DNA of 64,000 nt from assembly GCF_001263795.1 (NCBI RefSeq), contig NZ_LHUR01000012.1, forward strand, positions 186,001-250,000, written 5' to 3'. The notes beneath the pieces were generated by a model. It was not told where the DNA came from, ran no database searches, and worked only from the letters and a program-made list of their open reading frames with translations. Below, piece by piece: positions 55,666 to 64,000 of this stretch (position 1 is its first letter; each line of letters opens with the position of its first letter). The stretch is from Clostridium homopropionicum DSM 5847. Lineage in GTDB: Bacteria; Bacillota; Clostridia; Clostridiales; Clostridiaceae. Both the position numbers and the translations under genes were made by a program.

Positions 55666-56452
55666 ATTTGTGCATTCCAATACTTTTTTCAGTTGCTTCT
55701 AACAGCTTGCTAAGTTCTATGTCTTCGCCTTCCGAAATAACCTTATTTAATTGGGAACGATAATTATCTGCTTCATTAGTTCTTCCTAGAGATAATAAAG
55801 TAAAGATATTATTTGTTATATCTGAAACTAAGCTAGATTTCACTTCAAATAATTTTTGAGCATCCATGATTTCATCTTTTATTTCAAGCATATCCTGATC
55901 CAGCTTAAAAGCGGCATCTGCTGCGCTTTTCAGTTTTTCTTTAATCTCTTCTGGTATCTTATGCTTGTATTTGTAATTTAGAGAATGCTCTACAGTAGCC
56001 CAGAAGTTCATTGCCAGAGTTCTTATTTGAAACTCTGCTAAAATTTCCTTTACTCCATCTGCCATATTAACTGGATATTTAACTATTATATGATAGCTTC
56101 TGTATCCGCTAACTTTTACATCTGTTATGTAGTCTTTTTCATACATTATCTGCATATCTTTTCTGTTTCTTATTAAATCAACTACTCTGTATATATCATC
56201 TACAAATTGGCACATCACTCTAATACCAGCTATATCTTCAAGTTCGTATTCTATTCTCTCAAGAGGTATATTAAATTTATTTGATTTTTCTAATATGCTA
56301 GATAATTCCTTAACTCTGCCTGTAACAAATTCAATAGGGGAATTTTCATTTTTCCTTCTGTATTCCCTTCTAATACTTTTAAATTTAATCTTTAATTCTT
56401 CTACTGCTTGTTCATAAGGTATAAGAAATTTCTTCCATTCTCCTACTGCCAT
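55664..56452 (-). CDS. small alarmone synthetase (GTP pyrophosphokinase, RelQ-like)
   Basis: Makes (p)ppGpp from GTP/GDP and ATP. 262 aa, synthetase only; no HD hydrolase, TGS or ACT domain. RelA_SpoT motifs: EDIAGIRVMCQFVDDIYRV near 71, KVSGYRSYHIIVKYP near 113, and EFQIRTLAMNFWATVEHSLNYKYK near 140-163. The C-terminal helices would form the tetramer. The ATG at 56452 has AGAAGGTG 6 nt upstream; the GTG three codons earlier overlaps it. Confidence 0.93.
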   Translation of the reverse strand: MAVGEWKKFLIPYEQAVEELKIKFKSIRREYRRKNENSPIEFVTGRVKELSSILEKSNKFNIPLERIEYELEDIAGIRVMCQFVDDIYRVVDLIRNRKDMQIMYEKDYITDVKVSGYRSYHIIVKYPVNMADGVKEILAEFQIRTLAMNFWATVEHSLNYKYKHKIPEEIKEKLKSAADAAFKLDQDMLEIKDEIMDAQKLFEVKSSLVSDITNNIFTLLSLGRTNEADNYRSQLNKVISEGEDIELSKLLEATEKSIGMHK

Positions 56453-56622
56453 ATAATTCACCTTCTACATTAGCTTAAATATTTTTCTAAAAATATTATA
56501 TATTATAATTTGTAACTATTACATATATATATTATTATTTTAAGAAAATCTATGTTTTTTGTACAATATTTTGCTATAATTTATTTAAGTTAACTTTTAA
56601 TGATTACTAGGTGGTGGTAAAA

Positions 56623-57492
56623 ATGAAGGATATTTTTTCTGGCTTAGATGATTTAGGCTTTGAAAACGTAGATGGTCTAAACTTGTACGGAGAAAAAGAT
56701 AAAAAAGAAAATGAACCGGAAAATGACTTCAATGAAAATTCTCTAAAAGATTTATCTCATTTATATGACAAGAAGCTAACTTGTCCTGTTTGTGGTGCGT
56801 CCTTTACAGTTAAGGCAATAAAGACTTCTTCTTATAGAATGAAGGGTAAAGATAGTGATTTTTTCATTAGATACGAATTAGTAAATCCATATTTCTATGA
56901 TGTTTGGTTATGTAACAGCTGTGGATATGCAGCAATGAAAGCAGATTTTGAAAAAATAAAAAGCTTTCAAAAAGACTTAGTAAAACAAAACATTACTTCT
57001 AGATGGAGAGGGCGAACCTATACTGAACCTTACGATCTTGCTATTTCTATCGAAAGATATAAACTCTCATTGTTAAATTACGTTTATATGGATGCTCCTG
57101 CTAGCAAAAAAGCCATGAATTGCCTGAAACTTGCTTGGATGAATAGATTAGAAGGTGATTCAAAAATGGAGCTTGAATATCTTAATCAATCTCTAAAAGG
57201 GTTTAATGATGCATACTTTAATGAGGATTTCCCAATATACGGAATGGACAGGTTTACTACTATGTATTTAATTGGAGAATTAAATAGACGTATTGGAAAT
57301 GGTGAAGAAGCTATGCTTTGGTTTAGTAAGGTAATAACTACTCCTAGTGTAAATAAAAGGCTTAAGGAATTAGCTAGAGATCAAAAGGATCTGATAAAGT
57401 GCGTAAAATCTGATGAAAATAAGGATTCTTCTGAAAGCTATACAACTTCAAGTAAAAAGAAAGGCTTCTTATCATCTCTTTTCACTAAATAA
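56623..57492 (+). CDS. DUF2225 zinc-ribbon protein
   Basis: 289 aa. An acidic N-terminus (about 1-50), then a zinc ribbon CPVCGASF near 54 and CNSCGYAAMKADF near 100, which is the DUF2225 signature, then an all-helical TPR-like domain (about 140-255) with LKLAWMNRLEGDSKMELEYLNQSLKGFNDAY and EAMLWFSKVI. Basic tail ends KKKGFLSSLFTK. The ATG at 56623 is preferred to the GTG at 56611 because TAGGTGG lies just upstream. Function unknown. Confidence 0.85.
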   Translation: MKDIFSGLDDLGFENVDGLNLYGEKDKKENEPENDFNENSLKDLSHLYDKKLTCPVCGASFTVKAIKTSSYRMKGKDSDFFIRYELVNPYFYDVWLCNSCGYAAMKADFEKIKSFQKDLVKQNITSRWRGRTYTEPYDLAISIERYKLSLLNYVYMDAPASKKAMNCLKLAWMNRLEGDSKMELEYLNQSLKGFNDAYFNEDFPIYGMDRFTTMYLIGELNRRIGNGEEAMLWFSKVITTPSVNKRLKELARDQKDLIKCVKSDENKDSSESYTTSSKKKGFLSSLFTK

Positions 57493-57507
57493 TCTAAGGT
57501 ATTTTGA

Positions 57508-57547
57508 TAAAAAGGCTGTTGACAAAATATGTTTATCAACAGCCTGA
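57508..57547 (-). terminator. terminator of the fliK-like/flhB-like/phosphoesterase operon
   Basis: AGGCTGTTGA and TCAACAGCCT with a 13-nt loop; on the minus strand followed by TTTTTATC. Confidence 0.78.
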
Positions 57548-57572
57548 ATTAGAGTTTATATTCTAGCTCTTT

Positions 57573-58256
57573 TTATAGTATCTTAACAGGATCAAAATTT
57601 ATATAATCACATGAGGTCATAATATACTCTATCTCATTATACATACCTTCAAAAACATTTCTTAAAGAAGGCCCATGAAGATGTCCGTAAATAACCTTTT
57701 CAACTTTATACTCTTCAAGAATTTTTGTAAAATCTGATTCTTCAAATTTTTCATTTACAGGCGGATAATGCAGCATAACTATGATTTTTTCATATCCTTC
57801 ATTTTTAGCTTTATCAAGAGATAATCTAAGTCTTATCTTTTCTCTATTATAAATCTTTTCATCATGCTTAGTATATTTTTCTCCTGGAGGATTCCAGCCT
57901 CTTGTTCCACATACAGCATAATCTTCGTAAGTGAAAAAGTTATTTTGAATAAAATTCATATCATCATAAAGATTATTAAGCTTATTTATACTATTCCACC
58001 AATAATCATGGTTTCCTTTAGAAATTATTTTTCTGCCAGGTAATCTATGTATCCATTCTAAATCAACCTTTCCTTGTTCCATTTTCATTGACCAGGATAT
58101 ATCTCCTGCAATTAAAATCGTGTCTTTATTTGAAATTTTAGTAATCCAATTTTCTTTTATTCTCTCATCATGATTAAGCCAATGTTCTCCAAAAACATCC
58201 ATAGGCTTTTCAGCATCAAAAGATAAATGCAAATCCGATATTGCATATAAAGCCAT
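57573..58256 (-). CDS. metallophosphoesterase
   Basis: Calcineurin-like phosphoesterase with two metals. 227 aa. Motifs in order: DLHLSF (about 7), AGDISWSMKME (about 50), SKGNHDYWWNS (about 79), MLHYPPVNE (about 160) and YGHLHGPSLRN (about 191). No signal peptide. GAAGGTG precedes the ATG. It starts 6 nt after the FlhB-like gene, so it is the last gene of that operon. Substrate unknown. Confidence 0.9.
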   Translation of the reverse strand: MALYAISDLHLSFDAEKPMDVFGEHWLNHDERIKENWITKISNKDTILIAGDISWSMKMEQGKVDLEWIHRLPGRKIISKGNHDYWWNSINKLNNLYDDMNFIQNNFFTYEDYAVCGTRGWNPPGEKYTKHDEKIYNREKIRLRLSLDKAKNEGYEKIIVMLHYPPVNEKFEESDFTKILEEYKVEKVIYGHLHGPSLRNVFEGMYNEIEYIMTSCDYINFDPVKIL

Positions 58257-58262
58257 ACTATG

Positions 58263-58535
58263 TCACCTTCTATCTGCTAATCTATCTATATCCATTATAT
58301 AAGCTATTACTTCCGCTACTGCATTATATAGTTCTTCAGGTATATTGCTTCCCACATCAACGTTCATAAGTAAATCAGCTAATTCCTTATTTTGAACAAC
58401 AGGAACGCTATTTTTCTCTGCTTCTTCAATAATTTTATCTGCTAAATATCCAACTCCTGCAGCTGTTACAATAGGTGCATCATAATTTAATTCATATTTT
58501 AATGCTGCTGCCTTTTTTCTATCCTGTGTGGCCAT
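58263..58535 (-). CDS. FlhB C-terminal-like cytoplasmic protein (YlqH/FlhX type)
   Basis: 90 aa matching only the cytoplasmic domain of flagellar export gate protein FlhB. RKKAAALKYELNYDAPIVTAAGVGYLADKIIEEAEKNSVPVVQNKELADLL is the typical segment. The autocleavage NPTH motif is absent: DAP stands in its place, as in stand-alone FlhX proteins. It follows the FliK-like gene by 16 nt, matching B. subtilis ylqG-ylqH. Confidence 0.87.
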   Translation of the reverse strand: MATQDRKKAAALKYELNYDAPIVTAAGVGYLADKIIEEAEKNSVPVVQNKELADLLMNVDVGSNIPEELYNAVAEVIAYIMDIDRLADRR

Positions 58536-58551
58536 TATACTCTCCCTTATT

Positions 58552-60165
58552 TTATACCATAAGATTAATTCTTGTAAACTCTATATCTTCAAAAAAGTCT
58601 CTGCATTGAACCAGGTCAGCCTGCTTCTCTTTTTTATCTACTCTTACATAAGTAATAAATCCAAGCTCCTTTAGTTTTTTTTCTATCTTTTCTTTGCCTA
58701 GCTCAATTACCTTAACCCATTGTTCTTCAGATTTTATATCTAAACTCAGATTAGAATTACTTACTTTTATATAAGCATCTACTACTCCCATATTTACAGT
58801 TTTTACAGAAGCAACAAATTTTACATTAGTTGAATCAATTTTTTTACCTTTTTTCCTATCATCTTTAATTATTAATTTGCAAGGATATTGCTTTTCATTA
58901 ATATTAAGAGGTACATCTAAATAATAATATTGGTTTGACAAAGAATTAAATACTTTAAAATCATTCATCTTTTCTTGAAGACCTTGAATTACTTTACTGT
59001 AAGAGTCTCCTTTACTGTTGCTTTCCTGTATAGCCTGTTTTATTATTTCTTTCATTTCATTTGTTTTATCATTTATTTGCTCAATTATCTTATGAGAAAT
59101 TTCAACTTTATTATTAATTATTTTATTTACTGAAGCTTCCTTTTCTAAGTTTACATTTCTAGGCATCTCTTGTTCTGCTTCTATTTCAACTTTTTTTAAA
59201 TTATCAGTTGATTTATTAGTTATATCTTTATTGTTTTCAGAAACTTGACTATCCTTATCATCTACTTGTAAAAGCTGCTTGATTATTTGCTTTTTATCAA
59301 TTTCTGAGTCTTTACCCACATATGAACCTTGTATATAAGCATTAGATTTAAAAGTAGTATTAGCTTCTTTACTTTCTTTAGCTGGCGTTTCTTTAGAAGC
59401 ATTACTATAGTTTATATTATTTTCAATATCTTTTAGATTTATATAGCTTAGCTTATCCTTTGATAATTGACTTTCAAGACTTTCTAATTCCTTGTATATA
59501 TGCATTGAATTATTATTAATATTATTAAAACTCTTTATATTCTCTTCAGTTAATGATATTTCATTTTCTGTTAAAGTCAATAATGCATCAAAGCTTAAAT
59601 TTTTAAACTGGCTAAAAAACCCTTTAAGTTGATTAAATATTTTTTGACCTGCTTCGCTATCAGGTGAAATCTGCTTATTTTCAAGATATTTAAAAATGAA
59701 TCCATTTTCCTCTGAAGGATTTTTACTTATCTTTTCTTGAAAATCTAGGAGAGATTTAATCATTGAAATATTATCCTTACTTAAAGGCATTCTATGCTTA
59801 ATCATTCTTTCAAGAATTGCATAATCATCTTTTTTAACCTTTAGGCCTTGTTCCTCTAGTGTGTCTGTAAGAATATTCTCTTTTTCTGTTTCTTCAGTAT
59901 TGCCAAGTAACTTTATAATAAGCTTGCCATTTTCATATCCATCAACTTGAAATTTTATTAATCCCTCTGGTACTGAATCAATAGGTTGTTTTATTTGGGC
60001 AGAAAATTGCCATCCATCTAATAGCTTTAAAATTGCTTCACTTGTCAATTTATCTAAATTAACAATCCTAGCTGAAAATTTATCTCCTAGTACAAATGAA
60101 AGTTTCTTTTGTACTTGCTTTGAGTCTAAATTGTACGCACTATTTACATTCCAAATTCCTGCCAC
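58552..60165 (-). CDS. FliK-like flagellar hook-length protein (YlqG type)
   Basis: 537 aa, low complexity and rich in Lys, Glu, Asn and Ser in the middle (about 200-390). The C-terminal 140 residues carry a Flg_hook-type domain (YLDVPLNINEKQYPCKLIIKDDRKK, NVKFVASVKTVNMGVVDAYIKVSNSNLSLDIKSEEQWVKVIEL). The N-terminal part (about 25-110) repeats a beta pattern. No flagellar genes surround it. Function outside flagella is unknown. Confidence 0.72.
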   Translation of the reverse strand: MAGIWNVNSAYNLDSKQVQKKLSFVLGDKFSARIVNLDKLTSEAILKLLDGWQFSAQIKQPIDSVPEGLIKFQVDGYENGKLIIKLLGNTEETEKENILTDTLEEQGLKVKKDDYAILERMIKHRMPLSKDNISMIKSLLDFQEKISKNPSEENGFIFKYLENKQISPDSEAGQKIFNQLKGFFSQFKNLSFDALLTLTENEISLTEENIKSFNNINNNSMHIYKELESLESQLSKDKLSYINLKDIENNINYSNASKETPAKESKEANTTFKSNAYIQGSYVGKDSEIDKKQIIKQLLQVDDKDSQVSENNKDITNKSTDNLKKVEIEAEQEMPRNVNLEKEASVNKIINNKVEISHKIIEQINDKTNEMKEIIKQAIQESNSKGDSYSKVIQGLQEKMNDFKVFNSLSNQYYYLDVPLNINEKQYPCKLIIKDDRKKGKKIDSTNVKFVASVKTVNMGVVDAYIKVSNSNLSLDIKSEEQWVKVIELGKEKIEKKLKELGFITYVRVDKKEKQADLVQCRDFFEDIEFTRINLMV

Positions 60166-60238
60166 CTATTCCACACCTCTTTACAAAACTATATAGATAT
60201 TATTTTATTATCGAATGATTACTTCTTATCTGTAATGA

Positions 60239-60267
60239 AAAAAATGTCGAAATTCCGACATTTTTCT
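60239..60267 (-). terminator. terminator of tyrS
   Basis: AAAAATGTCGGAATT-type stem with complement, followed on the minus strand by TTTTTTTCATT. Confidence 0.85.
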
Positions 60268-60274
60268 TTAAAGT

Positions 60275-61495
60275 TTATTGTAGAGAAATTTTATAGTAAT
60301 TTTTCTTTCCCTTTTTAACAAGAGCACTACCATCCTTAAGATCTGCTTCACTTAGCGTAAGGTTTGGATTTTCAACTTTAACGTCATTTAAATAAACTCC
60401 ACCTTGTTCTATTAATCTTCTGCCTTCTTTTTTAGATGGAATAACTTTTCCTTTCAATAATATGTCTAACAATCCAGTGTTCAAATCCTCTTTTGTTATT
60501 TCAATAGAAGGAACATTACTCATATCAGCTCCTCCCCCAAATAAAGCTTCAGCTGCAGTTTGAGCCTTCATTGCTTCTTCTTCTCCATGCACAAGCTTTG
60601 TAACTTCAAAGGCTAAAACTTTCTTTGCTTCGTTTATAGCTGCATCTTGTAGTGAGGCAAGTCTTCTTACTTCATCCATCGGTATAAAAGTAAGTAAAGA
60701 TAAGCACTTTTCTACATCCGCATCATTTACATTTCTCCAGTATTGGTAAAAATCATATGGAGAAGTCTTAGCAGGGTCAAGCCATAAAGCACCGCTTTCT
60801 GTTTTGCCCATTTTCTTTCCTTCACTATTAGTTAATAAAGTAGAAGTCATGGCATATGCTGCTTTTCTTTCTTTTTTTCTTATTAGTTCCATTCCAGCTA
60901 TCATGTTAGACCACTGATCATCTCCACCAAGCTGAATAACACAATTATATCTCTTGTTTAACTCTAAAAAGTCATATCCTTGCATTACCATATAGTTAAA
61001 TTCTAAGAAAGACAATCCTTTCTCCATTCTTTGTTTAAAACACTCTGCTGTAAGCATTCTATTAACTGAAAAATGAACACCTATATCTCTTATAAAATCA
61101 ACATAATTTAAATTTAGCAGCCAATCTCCGTTGTCTACAAGTATTGCTTTATCGTCGCTAAAATCTATGAATTTAGCAAACTGTTTCTTTATACTTGCCA
61201 CATTTGCAGCAATCTCCTCTTTTGTAAGCATTTTTCTCATATCAGTCTTTCCACTTGGGTCACCAATCATAGCAGTTCCCCCACCAACTAATGCTATTGG
61301 TCTGTGACCTGCTTTTTGCATATGAGACATGAACATAAGAGCTATAAAATGCCCAACATGTAAACTATCTGCAGTAGGGTCAAAACCTATGTAAAAAGTT
61401 ACTTTCTCTTTACATAAGAGTTCTCTTATCTCTTCTTCATGAGTAGTTTGTTTAATATATCCTCTTTCTTTCAAAATATCAAATACGTTTTCCAT
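60275..61495 (-). CDS. tyrS: tyrosyl-tRNA synthetase
   Basis: Class I synthetase. 406 aa. Signature HVGHFIALM near 47 (HIGH), tyrosine pocket [28 protein letters not shown] near 168-196, KMSKS equivalent KMGKT near 230, and a C-terminal S4 domain (about 345-400). AGGAATAG-like site before the ATG (TGGAGGAATAGAA). Under a tyrosine T-box. Confidence 0.97.
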   Translation of the reverse strand: MENVFDILKERGYIKQTTHEEEIRELLCKEKVTFYIGFDPTADSLHVGHFIALMFMSHMQKAGHRPIALVGGGTAMIGDPSGKTDMRKMLTKEEIAANVASIKKQFAKFIDFSDDKAILVDNGDWLLNLNYVDFIRDIGVHFSVNRMLTAECFKQRMEKGLSFLEFNYMVMQGYDFLELNKRYNCVIQLGGDDQWSNMIAGMELIRKKERKAAYAMTSTLLTNSEGKKMGKTESGALWLDPAKTSPYDFYQYWRNVNDADVEKCLSLLTFIPMDEVRRLASLQDAAINEAKKVLAFEVTKLVHGEEEAMKAQTAAEALFGGGADMSNVPSIEITKEDLNTGLLDILLKGKVIPSKKEGRRLIEQGGVYLNDVKVENPNLTLSEADLKDGSALVKKGKKNYYKISLQ

Positions 61496-61822
61496 TTCTA
61501 TTCCTCCAATTTTTCTATTCTAGCTTCAATTAATGTAAATAAAAAGTCCCTTTATATAAAAATATAAAGGGACGAAATTTCCGTGGTACCACCCAAATTA
61601 ATATGCAAGCATATTCACTCATTTCCCATATAACGTTGGAATTTACGTAACAACCTAGTAAGCCTTAGCCTTTCAGTATAAGATTCAAGAATGTATTTCG
61701 CCTCATTTTTCAACTAGTTTACACCAACCACTAGCTCTCTTTATGATCCATAAGGTTACTTTTTTCTATCATTATCTATAGCTTTTATTTATTTAAGCAA
61801 TATTATATAAGTATTTTTACTC
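61496..61822 (-). other. tyrS leader region
   Basis: About 330 bases between genes, filled by the tyrosine T-box and its promoter, with the tyrS ribosome site at the low end. Nothing else is seen. Confidence 0.8.
61541..61790 (-). promoter_or_regulatory. T-box riboswitch for tyrS
   Basis: On the minus strand the promoter is TTGCTT (61801-61796), 18 nt, GATAAT (about 61777-61772), less ideal than that of leuS. Stem I has AGAGAGCTAG and GGTTGGTG. Specifier TAC (Tyr) lies at 61695-61693 in context GAAA-TAC, and the T-box GGGTGGTACCACGG at 61594-61581 has the bulge TGGT. Terminator GTCCCTTTATA with complement and T5 at 61573-61541. Confidence 0.92.
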
Positions 61823-62233
61823 TTATGCAACATATTTCTTAATAAATTCTGGCATGTTATCCTTTTCAAGATTCATGCTAATGTAGAAATCGACATCATA
61901 TTTTCTAGATATTTTCTCTAAATTAAAAAATAAATGTGCCGCATCATGAACATTTCCATCTATGATATTAAATAATCCATCTATATATATAGTGTTAATA
62001 TCATAGTCCCTTGACAAGATGCCGCACAAAAAACCATATAAATTGCTGTAATCCATTAAATTGTATTGTTCTGTTGAAATAAATCTAATTCTTCTGTCTA
62101 AATGTAGTAGTGGTCCATTATCGTCATCAATATAAACAACATTTCCCTTTGAAAAGTCTACCTTTTCATTAGCAGATTGGATGAGAGCTTTAGTTTTTCC
62201 TGAACCTTTTGCATCACAAAAAACATGTAGCAT
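61823..62233 (-). CDS. small P-loop ATPase-like protein
   Basis: 136 aa from the ATG at 62233 (GGAGTGG upstream). Walker A is DAKGSGKTKALIQ near 6-18, and a Walker-B-like INTIYIDGLFNII near 90-102 with a second acidic strand NVVYIDDDNGPL near 31. It is too short for a full ATPase domain of any family I can name. The frame stays open upstream to 62299 but without a ribosome site. It is 84 nt after the AlbA_2 protein gene. Confidence 0.7.
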   Translation of the reverse strand: MLHVFCDAKGSGKTKALIQSANEKVDFSKGNVVYIDDDNGPLLHLDRRIRFISTEQYNLMDYSNLYGFLCGILSRDYDINTIYIDGLFNIIDGNVHDAAHLFFNLEKISRKYDVDFYISMNLEKDNMPEFIKKYVA

Positions 62234-62317
62234 GCTAACCACTCCTTTTAAATTATATATTAATTTATTTATACAATATTTTGAATAATTTATCAACATA
62301 CTTTTGCTTTAAATAGA

Positions 62318-63472
62318 TTATTTAATTTTATTTATTCCTGGAAATATAACCTTAAATATATTGTCCTTATAAGAATTTACAAAAATTACATCTCCAAATT
62401 TCTTAAAGTCTTTTTTCATCCTGAAAAATCCTTTCCTTGTTTGAGCATTTAAATTATCTTCACCTAAAGTAATGATTTTTTCATATATCCACATATTTCT
62501 TCTTAGGTAGTCATTAGATACCTCCATAGACCCTTTATTTTCTTTCAATAAAACTCCTGGGCTTGTAACACTTACGCTGCTATTTCCAACTATTATTTCT
62601 ATCTCTTTATTTATTATTGTATAATCTCTATAAAGTACAGCATTTTTTATAGCTTCATAAACTGCACTTTTAGGATAGTTTTTAGGAAGTATATCACCTA
62701 AGGTTTTATTACATTCCTTTAGCATACTCAATAAATCACCCTGGATTATATGGACTTTATGATTATTATTATCCACATTGTTGATAATTCTAATTAAATT
62801 ATAAGGTAAATACAAATAATTTATTTTAGAAAATACTATCAATCCACCTAGAGTTACATTATATCTTTTTGATTCTTCATCTAAATATATAATTTTAGTA
62901 TTTTCCATTAATGATAATCTATTTGTATCAGTACATTCAATCCCATGCAGTCTATAGTATTTATTAATAAGATCTACATCTAGGTCCTCAGGATTACTCT
63001 TAACTACAGGAGCTAATTCAATATTAATATTCATACTTTCTTGAAAAGAAGTAATAAGTTCCTGTTTTCTCATAGTATCTGTGGTGGAACCCCTTCTTAT
63101 ATAAAAGGCCCCATTCTCTCGAACTTGAAAAGGCTTTAAATTGCTCTGAAAAACTGTGATTATAGCAAGATTTTTATCTTCATGTTCAATAAATTCCAGC
63201 CCTATTGGTATAGGAGGCTCGCATCTTGAAGTTATTATTTGTTGAAGTTGTTCTTCAGTAATAGAATCTTTTTCTATACCTATAATCCTTTTAGTCTTAT
63301 CTTCAACACCAATAATAAGGTATCCCCTTCCACCTCTTGAGTTAGCCAATGCACAAATATCTTTAGCTAGCTCCTTTTTACCTGTTTCTGTACTTAAATC
63401 AAGTATAAGTTTAAAATCCAATTTCAGCCCTTCATTACTTTTAAGTAGACTAATAAACTTTTTTTTATTCAT
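62318..63472 (-). CDS. AlbA_2 (Schlafen-like) ATP-binding protein
   Basis: 384 aa. N-terminal AlbA_2/AAA_4 domain (about 1-125): SNEGLKLDFKLILD, ALANSRGGRGYLIIGVED, and FQVRENGAFYIRRGSTTDTM. The C-terminal half has the HATPase_c_4-type region with YPKSAVYEAIKNAVLYRDYTI near 263 and SSVSVTSPGVLL. Family members act as DNA-binding transcription regulators or occur in defence islands. ATG at 63472 is chosen; GGAGATAAGGAGT upstream gives a site 9 nt away. Confidence 0.85.
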   Translation of the reverse strand: MNKKKFISLLKSNEGLKLDFKLILDLSTETGKKELAKDICALANSRGGRGYLIIGVEDKTKRIIGIEKDSITEEQLQQIITSRCEPPIPIGLEFIEHEDKNLAIITVFQSNLKPFQVRENGAFYIRRGSTTDTMRKQELITSFQESMNINIELAPVVKSNPEDLDVDLINKYYRLHGIECTDTNRLSLMENTKIIYLDEESKRYNVTLGGLIVFSKINYLYLPYNLIRIINNVDNNNHKVHIIQGDLLSMLKECNKTLGDILPKNYPKSAVYEAIKNAVLYRDYTIINKEIEIIVGNSSVSVTSPGVLLKENKGSMEVSNDYLRRNMWIYEKIITLGEDNLNAQTRKGFFRMKKDFKKFGDVIFVNSYKDNIFKVIFPGINKIK

Positions 63473-63582
63473 ACTCCTTATCTCCAATTTTATACTCGTT
63501 ATATATTATGATTTATCTATAAAAAATACCACTAAATTTCCACTAATTTAAAAAGGAGATTGAATTGTCATTCATCCCCTAT

Positions 63583-64000
63583 TTAATGATTTACTACTTT
63601 ATTTTTCCCACTCTTCTTTGCTACGTATAGTCTATAATCAGCTACACTAATTATTTCATTTAAGTTTTTACCATCTTCCGGATAATAACTAATGCCAAAG
63701 CTTGCAGTAATACTCCCTTGTATTTCCTTATAGCTTACTACTGTATTCTTTATCTTATTTCTTATTTTATCAATCTTATCAAAGACTTCTGAAATACTAT
63801 GAAAGCCTTCAATAAAGATAACCATTTCTTCTCCACCATATCTAGCAAGCATATCATTTTTATCAATATTTTCTTCAATAGTTTTTACAGTTAATTTTAA
63901 TACTTCATCTCCATATTGATGTCCATACAAATCATTTGCCTTTTTAAAATTGTCTAAATCCATCATTATAATAGCAAATTTTCTTGTATTATCTTTAGCT
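63583..64000 (-). CDS. GGDEF-domain protein (diguanylate cyclase), partial
   Basis: C-terminal end of a protein that continues past the right edge (frame is open to 64000, reading AKDNTRKFAIIMMDLDNFKKAND). The domain has the metal site MDLDNFKKANDLYGH, the active loop RYGGEEM (GGEEM in place of GGDEF/GGEEF), and FGISYYPEDG and ADYRLYVAKKSGKNKV. The first Met at 63966 is internal. An inhibitory RxxD site is not seen five residues before GGEE (KNDM is there). N-terminal sensor domains are out of view. Confidence 0.9.
   Translation of the reverse strand, partial: AKDNTRKFAIIMMDLDNFKKANDLYGHQYGDEVLKLTVKTIEENIDKNDMLARYGGEEMVIFIEGFHSISEVFDKIDKIRNKIKNTVVSYKEIQGSITASFGISYYPEDGKNLNEIISVADYRLYVAKKSGKNKVVNH

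Overview
The window is low-GC, densely packed Firmicute chromosome, and everything in it fits Clostridium sensu stricto. Supporting signs are spore genes (a SleB-type cortex hydrolase and a GerMN lipoprotein), an rpoN next to cggR, a membrane pyrophosphatase, T-box leaders, purine-rich Shine-Dalgarno sites and many TTG starts. No rRNA is present, so I do not name a species.

Layout. 1-5246 is the ribosome-rescue block on the minus strand: rnr, smpB and ssrA (tmRNA), with an unrelated membrane transporter between smpB and ssrA. The tmRNA T-loop is broken by what reads as a group I intron running off the left edge. 5616-21023 holds a membrane pyrophosphatase, secG and the glycolytic genes eno, gpmI, tpiA, pgk, gapA and cggR. 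A four-gene nucleoside ABC importer (nup/bmp) sits between gapA and pgk. A pair of GGGAC sites with 21-nt period lies just downstream of the -10 box at both cggR and pgk, so the split glycolytic operon seems to have two CggR-type control points.

21150-34397 has rpoN, trmL-degV, a HAD phosphatase, a VanW protein, a hybrid histidine kinase convergent with malic enzyme, nth, a cysteine T-box operon (cysE-queG-plsC) and a spore cortex hydrolase. 34537-45923 carries a PRC/MgtE_N/CBS protein without a channel, lipid genes (diacylglycerol kinase, pssA), a Ca2+/H+ antiporter, a TGS-type nucleoside kinase, DUF421/DUF4363, class II aldolase and a nucleoid-associated protein. 46037-64000 has a GerMN lipoprotein, a CYTH-DUF5685-J-domain-membrane cluster, tRNA-Gln, an S1 protein, a membrane ferredoxin/flavin oxidoreductase under palindromes of CsoR/CstR type, leuS and tyrS each behind a T-box, a small alarmone synthetase, FliK/FlhB-like orphans, an AlbA_2 ATP-binding protein and a GGDEF protein cut by the right edge.

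The most unusual structure not explained by genes is a family of intergenic elements built from 7-nt tandem repeats in inverted arms, often capped by tight AT-rich palindromes. At least nine are present, using four different heptamer words, and modules are shared between them. Start codons were moved from the longest reading frame wherever a Shine-Dalgarno site clearly chose a later start.
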